From assembly GCA_016946835.1 (NCBI GenBank), contig JACVTC010000074.1:1-64000 (forward strand): a DNA stretch of 64,000 nucleotides. The letters are read 5' to 3'. Each line of letters starts with the position of its first letter. Positions within the stretch are counted from its first letter, which is position 1. This DNA comes from Neocallimastix lanati (nom. inval.). Lineage: Eukaryota; Neocallimastigomycota; Neocallimastigomycetes; Neocallimastigales; Neocallimastigaceae. Position numbers and translations under genes: made by a program. The notes under the pieces are model-generated. The model did no database searches and had not been told where the DNA came from. It saw only the letters and a program-made list of their open reading frames with translations. Below, piece by piece: positions 38,839 through 49,000 of this stretch.

Positions 38839-39450
38839 ACTCCCTGAATCAATATACAGCAGTTGCTACTTCTTCACTATAATGGATAACTATTTTTGAT
38901 ACGGATGGGTTCTCTTCCTTAAAAATAAAAGTAACAAATATTCCAATTATTTCATACATGGTTTATTAGAATAATAAATCAGTTCAACATAAGAATTAAA
39001 TCAACCCAATTAGACAATGGTACACAATAGCTTTTATCAATTCGTCTCTTCTTATGGCATAATTCATCAAAAAAAACTGTATCTTACAATCCTCAATCAA
39101 ATGATGGAGCCGAAAAATTTAACGAAACTCTTATCATAGCCTCAAATGCTATAATGAATGACGCTTAATTTAATCATCAATTTTGGGAAGATGCAGTAAG
39201 CATTGTCAAATACCTTCAAAATATCATACCTCATAAAGGAGTTAACAAAAAAAATCCCATATAAAATTATTACTCAAATCTAAAGCAAATTATTGTAATC
39301 TACATGTTTCTAGCTGAAGAGTATTTTACTTTATTCCAAAGTCCCTTAGAAATAAATTCAATAAAAATTCTTTGTCTGGGATATTTCTTGGATACTCTGA
39401 TTATCTCCCATCTTGTAAGGAATCTAAGAATTTAAGAAATTAGAACCATG
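38839..39450 (+). pseudogene. Degraded copia integrase fragment
   Basis: Plus strand, directly abutting the minus-strand gypsy remnant. Readable copia integrase blocks are KTVSYNPQSNDGAEKFNETL, ASNAIMNDA, FNHQFWEDAVSIVKYLQN, IPHKGVNK and RNKFNKNSLSGIFLGYSD, with scattered stops and shifts. The same family occurs as a smaller piece at 40420-40650. Confidence 0.8.
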
Positions 39451-39540
39451 GTAAAAACCATGGTATAGTGATTAGTTACATTGACCATGACCAATACTGC
39501 ATAGGTTTGACTCTGACTTCAACCTATTTTACAAAATTAT
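39449..39540 (+). other. tRNA-like sequence, possible pseudo-tRNA or SINE head
   Basis: The segment contains a D-arm/A-box-like GGTATAGTGATTAGTTAC, an arm-like ATTG...CAAT and a B-box-like AGGTTTGACTCTGAC. The acceptor stem does not pair convincingly and the T-arm departs from GGTTCGANTCC, so it is not called a functional tRNA. It lies just after the copia integrase fragment. Confidence 0.35.
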
Positions 39541-40089
39541 TATTTTAAATATTTATTTATAATAATTTCTATAATTTTCTTTCTTTAAAAAATTATAGAA
39601 TTTCATGGATTTTCACGATTAATTTATTTAATCAGAAATTATTAGAAAATCTTCATAATTTTATAAATTCTATTATTATTTTTATCATATGATTCATTTT
39701 TATCAATTAAAATCTTTTTCTAAGAACTTTTTATACTTTTCCATTCAAAAAAATATTTTTCATGAAAAAGTATAAATATGAGTGATTTCTTCAACAAAAT
39801 ATTTTTTCTTTGTGTTTTTATTTTATAAAATCAATATATAAGTAATACTCTTAGTTATAGTTAATTAATATTTTAATTTATTTTTTATTAATAGAACAAA
39901 TATTTTTAAAAAAATGAATTTTCTTAATTTGTTTTATATTACTTATATATTTATAGTGTCGACCTATTGGGTTAACAAAGTATTTGCTTAAAATTATTAA
40001 TAATTAATTCCCTTTAATCTAGTCCTTATATATAATAAATTATAATTAAATTATTTAAAAATAAAATTTAAGATATAAAAATTTCAAAA
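39541..40089. other. AT-rich intergenic stretch
   Basis: No coding. It includes a short inverted motif TTTTTCATGAAAAA near 39758, and the words at 39690-39800 that mirror 36055-36130 in inverse orientation. Confidence 0.45.
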
Positions 40090-40325
40090 ATTTCAATTTA
40101 AAGCTAAAAAAAAAAATTTTTAATGAAACGATTTGTGGCTTGACCACTAACTAATGTCGCATAAAATATAGTCAAAAATTTTAGATATATAAAATTTAAA
40201 AAATTAAAATTTTTAAATTTTTGATTAAAATTTCAATTTAAAGCTATAAAAATTATTTTTTATATAATTATTAGTTGCTTGATCACTAATTAATGTGGCG
40301 CAAAATATAGTCAAAAGTTTTTAAC
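40090..40325. repeat. Near-tandem duplication, period about 140 bp
   Basis: Two diverged copies start TTTCAATTTAAAGCTA (40091 and 40231) and continue with GTGGCTTGACCACTAACTAA versus GTTGCTTGATCACTAATTAA, then AATGT(C/G)GC..AAAATATAGTCAAAA. No coding. Confidence 0.75.
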
Positions 40326-40327
40326 TC

Positions 40328-40392
40328 TTAAAAAGTGTTGGAAAACGGCTGGGGCATTCTTTAAACCGAAACGCATTACTGAATATATTATT
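40328..40392 (-). pseudogene. Small gypsy RT fragment
   Basis: On the minus strand about 15 codons read RFGLKNAPAVFQHF, the conserved gypsy RT block also present at 38.11-38.17 kb. Nothing else of the element is recognisable here. Confidence 0.75.
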
Positions 40393-40409
40393 ATTATTTT
40401 TATTTTTCT

Positions 40410-40650
40410 CGTTTTTTAGTTTGGTTCTCTTCTTAAATAATAAAAGTAACACTTTTTTTCTTTATTCTATTATGGTTTCCGAGAATCAAATATATTCGTT
40501 CAGATAATGATCAAGAATTCAAAAAATAGTTATTTCAATAAATTTTGTTTACAATTACGTTAGTCAACACCAATATACCATATAGTGCAAACCTCAACAA
40601 AATGAACATGTCAATGAATATTTTTTTTATCAAAAAAAGATATACTCTCT
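40410..40650 (+). pseudogene. Degraded copia integrase fragment
   Basis: Plus strand. IRSDNDQEF, a NKFC-like block and, after a one-base shift, PQQNEHVNE (codons around 40590-40617) are the classic copia integrase core and PQQNG-type block. The preceding words (GGTTCTCTTC...AATAAAAGTAACA) match the start of the fragment at 38.9 kb, so it is the same family. Confidence 0.7.
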
Positions 40651-40900
40651 ATTATTTATTTAATAAACCTATTAAAAATTTTTTTTTTTTTTTTTTTTTT
40701 TAATTGAAGATTTAATATTTTCTTTAAATTCTAAAGATTGAATTTTACTTTTTATAATAATGTTTTATAATAAATGAATTTATTTTTTAATTTTTATTGT
40801 TTTAAATTTATAATTTCAAAGTGAAATTTGGAAATGGATAAGTATAAAAAAATTTATTTTTTTTTTATTTTTATTATTTATTTATCAAACTTCTAAAATT

Positions 40901-40995
40901 AGTTTTAAATATTGAAAAAAATATTAAATATATTTATTTAAATAAATATAAAAAAAAAATAAATATATTTAATATTTTTTTCAATATTTAAAACT
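40901..40995. repeat. Perfect 39-bp inverted repeat with 17-nt loop
   Basis: 40901-40939 and 40957-40995 are exact reverse complements over 39 bases, starting AGTTTTAAATATTGAAAAAA. There are no mismatches or indels. The loop is A-rich. An RNA from either strand would fold into a long perfect stem. No coding overlaps. Confidence 0.95.
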
Positions 40996-41156
40996 AAGTA
41001 TTTAAAGTATTTAATATAAAGTATAAAATAAAAATATAAAATATTAAAATAAAATATTCATAAAATATTAATAAAAATATAAATTTATTATAATTAATAA
41101 AATATAAAATATTAATATAAAATAATAATTATTAAAAAAAATTAAAAATATACCTA

Positions 41157-41599
41157 CATAGACTTGCACATATGGGTACCCATCTCCCATATGGCCATAC
41201 AGTTATTAATTAACTGTAAGGTGATGAGTTATTGGCATACTGTATCAGCTTCGCCGCTCTCAATCGTCGTTACACACTGCCCGGAGATGCATTCCTAACG
41301 TTCATACATATATCTCTAACGACCACGAGCATCAGAACGGAACCATTAACTCCTCCCTAGTGGGTGTAATCATTGGCGATTGGAAATTTTACAATCATCA
41401 AGGTCTATGCTTCAATTCAAAGCGTAGTATCAGGGTTGGGTGAAATAATCATCTGAGGGAAAGCCTTATGGACATCACGTGTGGTCTCATGATATCCCAG
41501 GATAGAAACCTCATCCGATTATTTGGTGCCATGCCGAGGATTCGAACCCCGCCCTCTACAGTGACCTGTATCGTCCTAACCGACTGGACCAACATGGCA
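41157..41599 (-). mobile_element. tRNA-derived SINE, copy 1
   Basis: A 443-bp segment far richer in G/C than its surroundings, repeated at 49001-49416. On the minus strand it begins with a tRNA-like head (41598-41527): a 7-bp acceptor stem GCCATGT/GCATGGC (last pair wobble), D-arm GTCC...GGAC, a T-arm with a perfect B-box GGTTCGAATCC, and an A-box-like TGGTCCAGTCGG. The anticodon arm is abnormal (TACAG/CTGTA around only 4 nt), so this is not a working tRNA. CCA follows directly in the DNA (41524-41526). The remaining 370 bp have no open frame and match nothing I recognise. An RNA polymerase III SINE with a novel body is the best call. Confidence 0.8.
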
Positions 41600-41935
41600 A
41601 AAAAAATATAATAAAATAAAATATTATTATAAAATAATATAAAAATAATAAAAAAGAAATTTATAAATTATTTTCAATTTTAACATAACATAAAATTTAT
41701 GTAATAAATTTTATGTTTACATTAATTTTTATGTTCTTTCATAATTTTATGTCTTTACATAATTTTAATTTTATCACGTTATTTTCGATCACGTTTTATT
41801 GATATAAAACAAATATACGAAGTAACATATTTGTATATTTGAATATTTGTATATTCAGATATTAAATTTATATTTTATTATTTATAATAATTTATATTAT
41901 TATATATTTTATATTATTATTTATGAATTTATGAG
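41600..41935. other. AT-rich stretch holding an inverted piece of the 34.4/43.9 kb repeat
   Basis: 41680-41760 is the reverse complement of 43880-43940 (ACATAAAATTTATG and TTTACATTAAT words), so this is an inverted fragment of the dispersed repeat. No coding. Confidence 0.55.
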
Positions 41936-43065
41936 TGTGTGTCATTTCGCAAAAATTCATTTCGGAAAAGTTTCATTTCGCAAAATTTTTTGTGTCATTT
42001 CGCAAAAGTTCATTTCGCAAAAATTTCATTTCGGAAAAGTTTCATTTCGCAAAATTTTAATAAATAGATAAATAAATAATAAAATAAATAAATAATAAAT
42101 AAATAATAAAAAAATAAAAAAAAAAAGAATTATAAAATATAAAATAAAAAATAAAAAATAAAAAATAAAAAATATAAAATAAAAAATAAAAAAAAATAAA
42201 AAAAATATAAAAAAATATAAAGTATAAAATATAAAATAAAAATAAAAAATAAATATATATATATATATATAAAATATAAAATAAAAAAAAATATAAAATA
42301 AAAAAAAAAAAAAAAATATTAAAAATAAAAAATAAAAAAAAAAATAAAAAAAAATATAAAATATAAAATAAAATATAAAATATAAAATATAAAATATAAA
42401 ATATAAAATATAAAATAAAAAATAAAAAATAAAAAAATAGATACCACCTAAAATCATCCTAACTTTGTGCTACTTTTAACTCCCTTTTTTATGATGTCCT
42501 CATCTTTTTTTTTTTTTTTTTTTTTTTTTTTACTGAATTATTTATAAATATTTCTTTTATTAAAAAAATTTATTAGCAATTTAAGATTTTTTTAAAATAC
42601 TGCGCAAGGACTTAAAAGGTGTAAAATGATCAATTAATTATTTAGATATTATTTTTTAATATTTTTTTTAATAATTATATTTTAAATTTAACAATTATAT
42701 TTTAAATTATTATCCTTTACATCTTTTAAATTATTAATACTTATTTTTTTTATATATATAAAATTCTTATATATATTTTAAAAAATTATAAAACGTTTAA
42801 AACATATGATAAAATATTTTATTTTTTTAAAGCGTTAATTCTAATGAATATTTATTATTATATAATGTATATTTATTATATATATGTCCATATATATATG
42901 TATATTTTTTTTTAAAAATTTAATTTTAAAATTTATTTATTTATTATAGTTTTATATATTTATTTGTATTTATTTAGTTTTTTATTTAAATTATATATAT
43001 TATTTATTTATTTTATTATTAATTTATTTATTTATTAAAAATTTTGCGAAATGCTCCTCCCCCAT
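41936..43065. mobile_element. Candidate non-autonomous inverted-terminus element with CATTTCG subrepeats
   Basis: CATTTCGCAAAATTTT (42043-42058) and its exact reverse complement (43038-43053) enclose about 980 bp of A/T-rich, partly simple-repeat DNA. The left end holds seven CATTTCG(C/G)AAAA units at 41943, 41958, 41974, 41996, 42011, 42027 and 42043, i.e. a duplicated 53-bp block. The outer right flank (CTCCTCCCCC) resembles the CACTCCCC flank of the MULE-type terminus at 34376, so it could be a deletion derivative of that family. No clear target duplication was found. Confidence 0.5.
42061..42440. repeat. Low-complexity AAAATATAAAA-type tract
   Basis: Simple repeats of AAATAAAT, AAAAATAAAA and ATATAAAATATAAA with a short (AT)n run near 42256. 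Open frames are compositional only. Confidence 0.9.
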
Positions 43066-43420
43066 TTTGTATATATTATTTATATTTCTTATATATATTT
43101 CTTAAATATTAAATTATACTTCTTATTTTAAATTATTAAAGTTTATAATTAGTAAAGTATATATAATTAATATAATAATTTATATTATTTATATATTATT
43201 AATATTAAAATATTATTATTTATTTATATATATATTATATATATATATTTAATAATAATAATTATATGTTATTAATACTTTACAGTATAATTAATATTAA
43301 CTCTTATTCTTGTTTTTATTTTTCTTTAGTAGAAATAATATTGTAATTATAAAAATAATAAAAATATGAATAAAAATTATTAATAACTCAAATACACTTA
43401 TTAAACCAGCCACAACATAA
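43066..43420. other. AT-rich intergenic stretch
   Basis: A/T-rich with (AT)n words. Nothing recognisable. Confidence 0.5.
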
Positions 43421-43424
43421 AGAA

Positions 43425-43850
43425 TATCACGTTTTATTTCTGTCACGAATTTGCAAATGACTAATTGATTTATTTTTATGTAATGATTAATAAAATAATT
43501 TATTAATAATTAAAGTTTTTATTTACGTTTTATTACAAAATAAATTAAGAGTAATTGAATATAAAACAAGAGACCTCGTGAGTTATTCATCATGTTTATT
43601 ATTAATTATTATTATTATTAAAATTTAATATTTTTTTAAATAATTAACTAAAATTTTTTTTTTAATGCTATGTCCAAATAATTAATTTAATTTTCAATAA
43701 ATTGTTATAGTTACTGTTTGATATAAAATGAAAATAAAAACCTTAATTATTAATAAATTATTTTATTAATAATTACATAAAATAAATCAATTAATCACTT
43801 GATTAATTATCATATGATTTATAAAATGATCCAGAAATAACGTGATATAA
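43425..43850. mobile_element. MITE-like long inverted repeat
   Basis: Left arm 43425-43535 and right arm about 43725-43848 are imperfect reverse complements. They share the outer ATATCACGTT...TTTCTG and a nearly continuous 64-bp block (43461-43524 versus 43731-43793) containing TTAATAATTAAAG/CTTAATTATTAA. About 200 bp of spacer lies between them. Non-coding. The CGTGATA end is also found at the edge of the dispersed repeats at 34.43 and 43.85 kb. Confidence 0.7.
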
Positions 43851-44140
43851 GATAAATTTATGTAATATCATAAATTCTCTAAAAATACATAAAATTAATG
43901 TAAACATAAAATTTATAACATAAATTTTATGTTATGTAAATATGTAAATAATTTATAAATTAAGTTTTATTTTATTTTATTATATTTTTATTATATTTTT
44001 ATAATATTTTTATATTTTTATATTTTATAAATATTTTATTATTTATATTATACTTTTTATAATATTTAACTAAATATTTATTTCTTATTATTTTTAAATA
44101 GTTTATAATTAAAGAAAATTATATAAAGAATACATTTTTA
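43851..44140. repeat. Dispersed AT-rich repeat, copy of 34.42-34.73 kb
   Basis: Shares ordered words with 34420-34730, including ATCATAAATTCT, ACATAAAATTAAT, TTTATATTATACTTT and GTTTATAATTAAAG. Non-coding. Confidence 0.6.
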
Positions 44141-45533
44141 TATGTTAATTCTTTGCAATTCAAATAGTAAAAATTATAATAATAAATTGCCAAATTAAAT
44201 GTATTTTATTAGTAAAATTAATTTAGTAATATTTAATAGGAAGTTATAAAAATTATTAGTTAATTAAATAAATTTTAATTATAAAATAAATAAATAAATA
44301 TTTAATAAATAAGTAAATAAAATTATATTATATTAATAAATTTCATAAATAAATTCATATAACTTTTCCCAGTAAGAGAGTGAACCAAAGGCGTACTTTA
44401 TCATGTTATTCTATTTAAAATATATCTATTTTTGTACTACATTATTCTAAATTTTATTTGTCTGATAAGATGGATGATTGTTAAGAATTTAATGAAACAC
44501 AATGAATATAAAAATGAAAAACTTTAATTATTAATAAATTATTTAATTAAGAATAGAAGTAAAGATAATAATAATAAGAATTATCATTCATAGAATTTAA
44601 GAAAAAAATATATATAGTAATAGTAATAGTAATAGTAATAGTAAAAAAAAAAAAAAAAAAAAAGATTATTGAATTAGAAATTGAAATGTGAAAATCATTA
44701 AGATTCATGATAGTAAATAAATTTAATAGTAATAAATTTAATAGTAAAATAGTAAATAAAAAGTTATAATTTGTATTTTTTTTTTTTTGTTTTTTTTTTT
44801 TTAGATAATTATTAAAAATTAGATTTAATAAAAATAATCAAATCATTAAAAGTTTAACAGTTAAATTAGTCTTATAATATTTTTTTTTTAAGAATTTTTC
44901 ATTTTATTGTTGGATTTAACATAATTTATTTATTAATTATTTTTATATTCATTTTTAATTGTATCCAATTTTATTATTGATAATATTTATAATAAAATTT
45001 TAAAAATAGGATAAAATTAAATAACGATAAACTTTTTTTACAGAAAGTCAATTTTATGGTTAGGTCTAACCCAATATAATATTAATTGTTTTATTAATTA
45101 TTTTTATATTTGTATATCTTCATTTTGCACAATTTTATTATATTTATATATGATAAATTTTTACACAAACACAATTTTATTATATTTATAGTTGATAAAT
45201 TTTTAAAGTTACAAAATATAAATTATATTTTATTTATTCTATTCATAAATTAATTATTAAAATTCATTATTAACAATAAACTTAAAATATATTAACATAC
45301 GATTTTACTAATTCATTTCATGATTACTTTTTTTTTTTTTTTTTATAAAATAGAATAAAGCTTTATATAAAATTAATATAAATATAAATATTCATTATAT
45401 TTTTTTAGTAACATTTTTAAATTTATAAAAAATAATTATTTTAGTACTTCAATATTTGTAACATTTTCTCATGATTTACAATTCTTTTCTTTCTTTCTTT
45501 TTTTTTTTTTTTTTTTTTTTTTTAATTATTTAT
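44141..45533. other. AT-rich intergenic region downstream of the LRR gene
   Basis: No genes seen. It holds short simple repeats (TAGTAA)n near 44620, several poly-A/T runs, and a TTCTTTCTTTC plus poly-T tract at 45480-45523, just beyond the stop codon of the LRR gene. Confidence 0.55.
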
Positions 45534-48500
45534 TTAGTTACAAAAACCATATTTAGATTGACATCCTTTTCCACAGAATTTTTCAGTTTTTCCACAATAA
45601 CCATACTTACTACAACAGTAACCTTTTTTACATGAACCAAATCTTGGACCACATTCTCCATGACGTGATGTTGAAATTGGAATATTTTTTGTTGTTTTAG
45701 TAGTAGATTTTTTATTTAAAGTCTTTTTAGTGGTTTTAGTGGTAGTAGATTTCTTACTAGTTCTTGTCTTTTTAGTGGTTTTAGTGGTAGTTGATTTCTT
45801 ACTAGTTCTTGTCTTTTTAGTGGTTTTAGTGGTAGTTGATTTCTTACTAGTTCTTGTCTTTTTAGTGGTTTTAGTGGTAGTTGATTTCTTACTAGTTCTT
45901 GTCTTTTTAGTGGTTTTAGTGGTAGTAGATTTCTTGTTAGTTGTAATCTTTTTAGTAGTCTTTTTAGTAGTCTTTTTAGTGGTTTTAGCAGTAGTAGATT
46001 TCTTATTAGTTGTAGTCTTTTTAGTGGTTTTAGCAGTAGTAGATTTCTTTGTAGTAGTAGTAGTCTTTTTAGTGGTTTTAGTGGTAGTAGATTTCTTTGT
46101 AGTAGTAGTAGTCTTTTTAGTAGTCTTTTTAGTGGTCTTTGTAGTAGGTTTCTTTATAGTTGAATTCTTTTTAGTGGTTCCAGTAGTAGTAGATTCCTTA
46201 GTAGTTGTTTCAGTAGTAGATTCCTTAGTAGTTGCTTCAGTAGTAGCAATAGTAGACTTCTCAGTAGTAGTAGAAATCTTCTCGGTTGTAGTAGATGCAC
46301 AATTTTTATTATTGACATTTTCTAATGGTTCTTGATAATCACAATCTTCATACGTAATTTCTCTTTATATATATATATATAAAAAAAAAAGAAAAAAAGA
46401 AAAAAATATATATATATAAATATAATATATAATATAACATATATTATAATTACATAAATTTTTAATTTAATTTTACTTCGAATTATTTGGATAATACATA
46501 TATATATATTTATAATAAAAAAATATTATAAACCGAACATATATATTAAAGATTAAAAATAAACTTACATTGGACAACGATTTCCCAAATTTTCTAATTT
46601 AGGATATTCATCATCTTCTAAATCAAATCTACAAGTATCAAAAGTTCTAATAAATTATATAATAATAACATTAATAATTTATATTTAGTATAAAGTATAC
46701 ATATTTGAAAAGAAAATATATAATATTTAACAAATCTTATATTAAATAGTAATATATATTATTCATATTTAAATATATATATATATATATTTTTTTAATT
46801 CTGTGTAAAACAATTATGATTATAATAATTATTTCAAACTTACAATTCTTTAATATTATTTAACTTCAAAATTTTATCAACAGTATTATTGTTTATTACA
46901 ACACCATGTAAATATCTATTATAAATAATATATGTTAATTAAATTAATATTAAATATTAATAAAAATTACTATTATATTTAATTAATAAACAACAATAAA
47001 TAACAATAAACAACAATAATAAAAAAAAGATTAATAAATAAATAATATATTCTTACAAATTTTCAATGTTACTCTTATCAGTAAAATCTAAATTTATTTC
47101 TTTATGCAAAAAGGAAGCAGCACCATGGAAATTAGAATGAAGTGATATTGTTCTAAATTATATTGATTTATATTGATATTCAAAAAAAAAAAAAAAATTT
47201 TTTTAATTTTTAAATATTATATATTAAACTTATTTTATTTTATTTTATTTTATTATTTTATTATTATTATTTTTTTTTATTTTTTTTATTCTAATATCTT
47301 ACAATTTCTCAAGAGATTTAAAATTATTCATTAATTCCATTGGAATAATATTAATATCACTATCTATTTCAACACTTGCTTTGTAGGTACTAATAATTAT
47401 AATATAGATTAAAAATAATTTATAAATAATGAATAAAATATATAGATAATGATTATAAAAATAAATATTTACAAGGATTTCATATTATCTAGGTTATTTA
47501 AAACTTTAGAATCAGTAATTTTTTCAAAGATTGAATTATCAGCGTGTCTTTTAATGATTAATAAGATAAATTAAAATATAAATATTGTATTAAAAAAAAT
47601 AAGCAAATATTACAATAAATTATTAATTAAAAAAAATACTAAATATACATATTTTCATATAAATCTTACAATGATTTTAAATTATTTAAGGTAGATATTT
47701 CATTTATAATATCTTGATTTAAATCAATTCTCTCTAAAGTTCTATATAAATAATAAATTAATATAAATAAGAATATTAATTAAATATTAAATATATTGAT
47801 TAAATTTATATTATATAAATTAATATTTATCATTTTTATATATATAATAATATAAATATTTATTATTTTCATACAATTCTTTTAAATTTTTTAAATCTTT
47901 TAAAGTATTTTTTCTAATTGGAGCTGATAAATAATTATAACATTCAGGATAACTATAATAAGGAGGACTGCAACTATTTATAAATGTATTGTAACCGATA
48001 TACCTATTGAATAAAATTTAATTAAATAAATAACAAAAAACATATAAATATAATATTTTTTTTTTTTTTGAATGTTTTAATAAAAAGATTAATTATTGTG
48101 ATTTTTCATTATATAATAAGAAATATTATTCCATACAATTTTTCTAAATTTTCTAAATTTTTTAAATTCGTTAAATAGTCAATTGATGTTGGATATCCTT
48201 CTTTCTCATAAACATTTTCATTTGATAAAATATATGAGCTAAATATATATATTTAATTATTTATTAATTAATTATTTAATTCATTATTTAACAAATTTTA
48301 ATAAATTTTTTTAAAAAAAAAAAAAAAATTATATTTAAAATTAAATTTATTAATATATATATTTATATTCCTTAATAGATTTTATTTTACGTACAAATCT
48401 GTAATTGTTTTATAAGATTGAACTTTTTTAATATCTTCTTCCTTCAAACCTACATCATAAAATTCTCTAATAAAAAGGAAAATAAAAAAAAAAATAATAA

Positions 48501-48744
48501 ATAAATTATTTTTACCATCATTTTTAATTACTTTCATAATATAGTTCTTTTTCATTGCTTTTTGAAATTTTAAATTTTAAATACTTTACAACAAACTAAT
48601 GTTTCCTTCATCATCATTTTGACAATTAAAATACTCTACTTTATCTCCTAAATCATTTTTAAGTTCTTCACATTCATCTTTAGCATTTACTAAAAGGGCT
48701 GTTGAAAGAATAAATATGCTTAATGTTTTCGAAATAAACTTCAT
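45534..48744 (-). CDS. Secreted leucine-rich-repeat protein with Thr/Lys linker and CBM18 chitin-binding domain (11 exons)
   Basis: Exons read by hand on the minus strand: 48744-48590, 48466-48395, 48238-48137, 48003-47875, 47741-47670, 47547-47473, 47389-47303, 47152-47057, 46915-46844, 46646-46569, 46362-45534. All introns start GT, end AG, are 83-206 nt and fall in phase 2; the joined frame gives 588 residues. MKFISKTLSIFILSTALLVNA is the signal peptide. Nine internal exons encode leucine-rich repeat units of 24-43 residues that end in motifs such as LKNLKEL and LNNLKSL. A Thr/Lys-rich linker follows (about 330-545), including a 45-bp tandem repeat (KSTTTKTTKKTRTSK). Residues 547-588 form an eight-cysteine CBM18/hevein-like domain (CGPRFGSCKKGYCCSKYGYC...). 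The chitin-binding domain suggests attachment to fungal cell wall or other chitin. The ligand of the LRR part is unknown. Confidence 0.9.
45721..45945 (-). repeat. 45-bp coding minisatellite in the LRR-CBM18 linker
   Basis: Units start at 45721, 45766, 45811, 45856 and 45901 and encode 15 residues each (KSTTTKTTKKTRTSK). The Thr/Lys linker between the LRR domain and CBM18 can therefore vary in length by whole units without a frameshift. Confidence 0.9.
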
Positions 48745-49000
48745 TTTGTTTTTTTTAATACAATTTCTTTCTTTCTTTCTTTTTTTTTTTTTTTTTAATT
48801 CTTTTATTTATTTTTAAATATTTTCCCTTTTTTATATATTTATATTTAATATAATAATTTTTATAAATTTTAATTTTTTATTGAAAAATTCTCAAATTTA
48901 TATAAAAAATTTTTTTAAAACTTTTTATATTTAATATTTATTTGATAATAGTGGGAAAACAAAACAAAACAAATCAAAAAAAAAAAAAAAAAAAAAAAAA
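48745..49000. other. Upstream region of the LRR gene, AT-rich
   Basis: Contains a TTCTTTCTTTCTTTC plus poly-T tract (48766-48796) just upstream of the start codon, mirroring a similar tract after the stop (45480-45523), and a 26-nt A-run (48975-49000) into which SINE copy 2 appears to have inserted. Confidence 0.6.

Noticed and set aside
41524-41599. Functional tRNA gene
   Set aside because: The anticodon arm has only a 4-nt loop when paired, CCA is encoded, and the unit is the head of a 443-bp repeat.
42026-42457. 143-codon Phe/Tyr/Ile-rich minus-strand frame
   Set aside because: It is a translation of a simple AAAATATAAAA tract.
45730-46335. Open frame of 201 codons (VVLVVVDFLLVLVF repeats) on the plus strand
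   Set aside because: It is the reverse strand of the Thr/Lys linker of the LRR-CBM18 gene, whose minus-strand frame is supported by ten intron junctions and a CBM18 domain.
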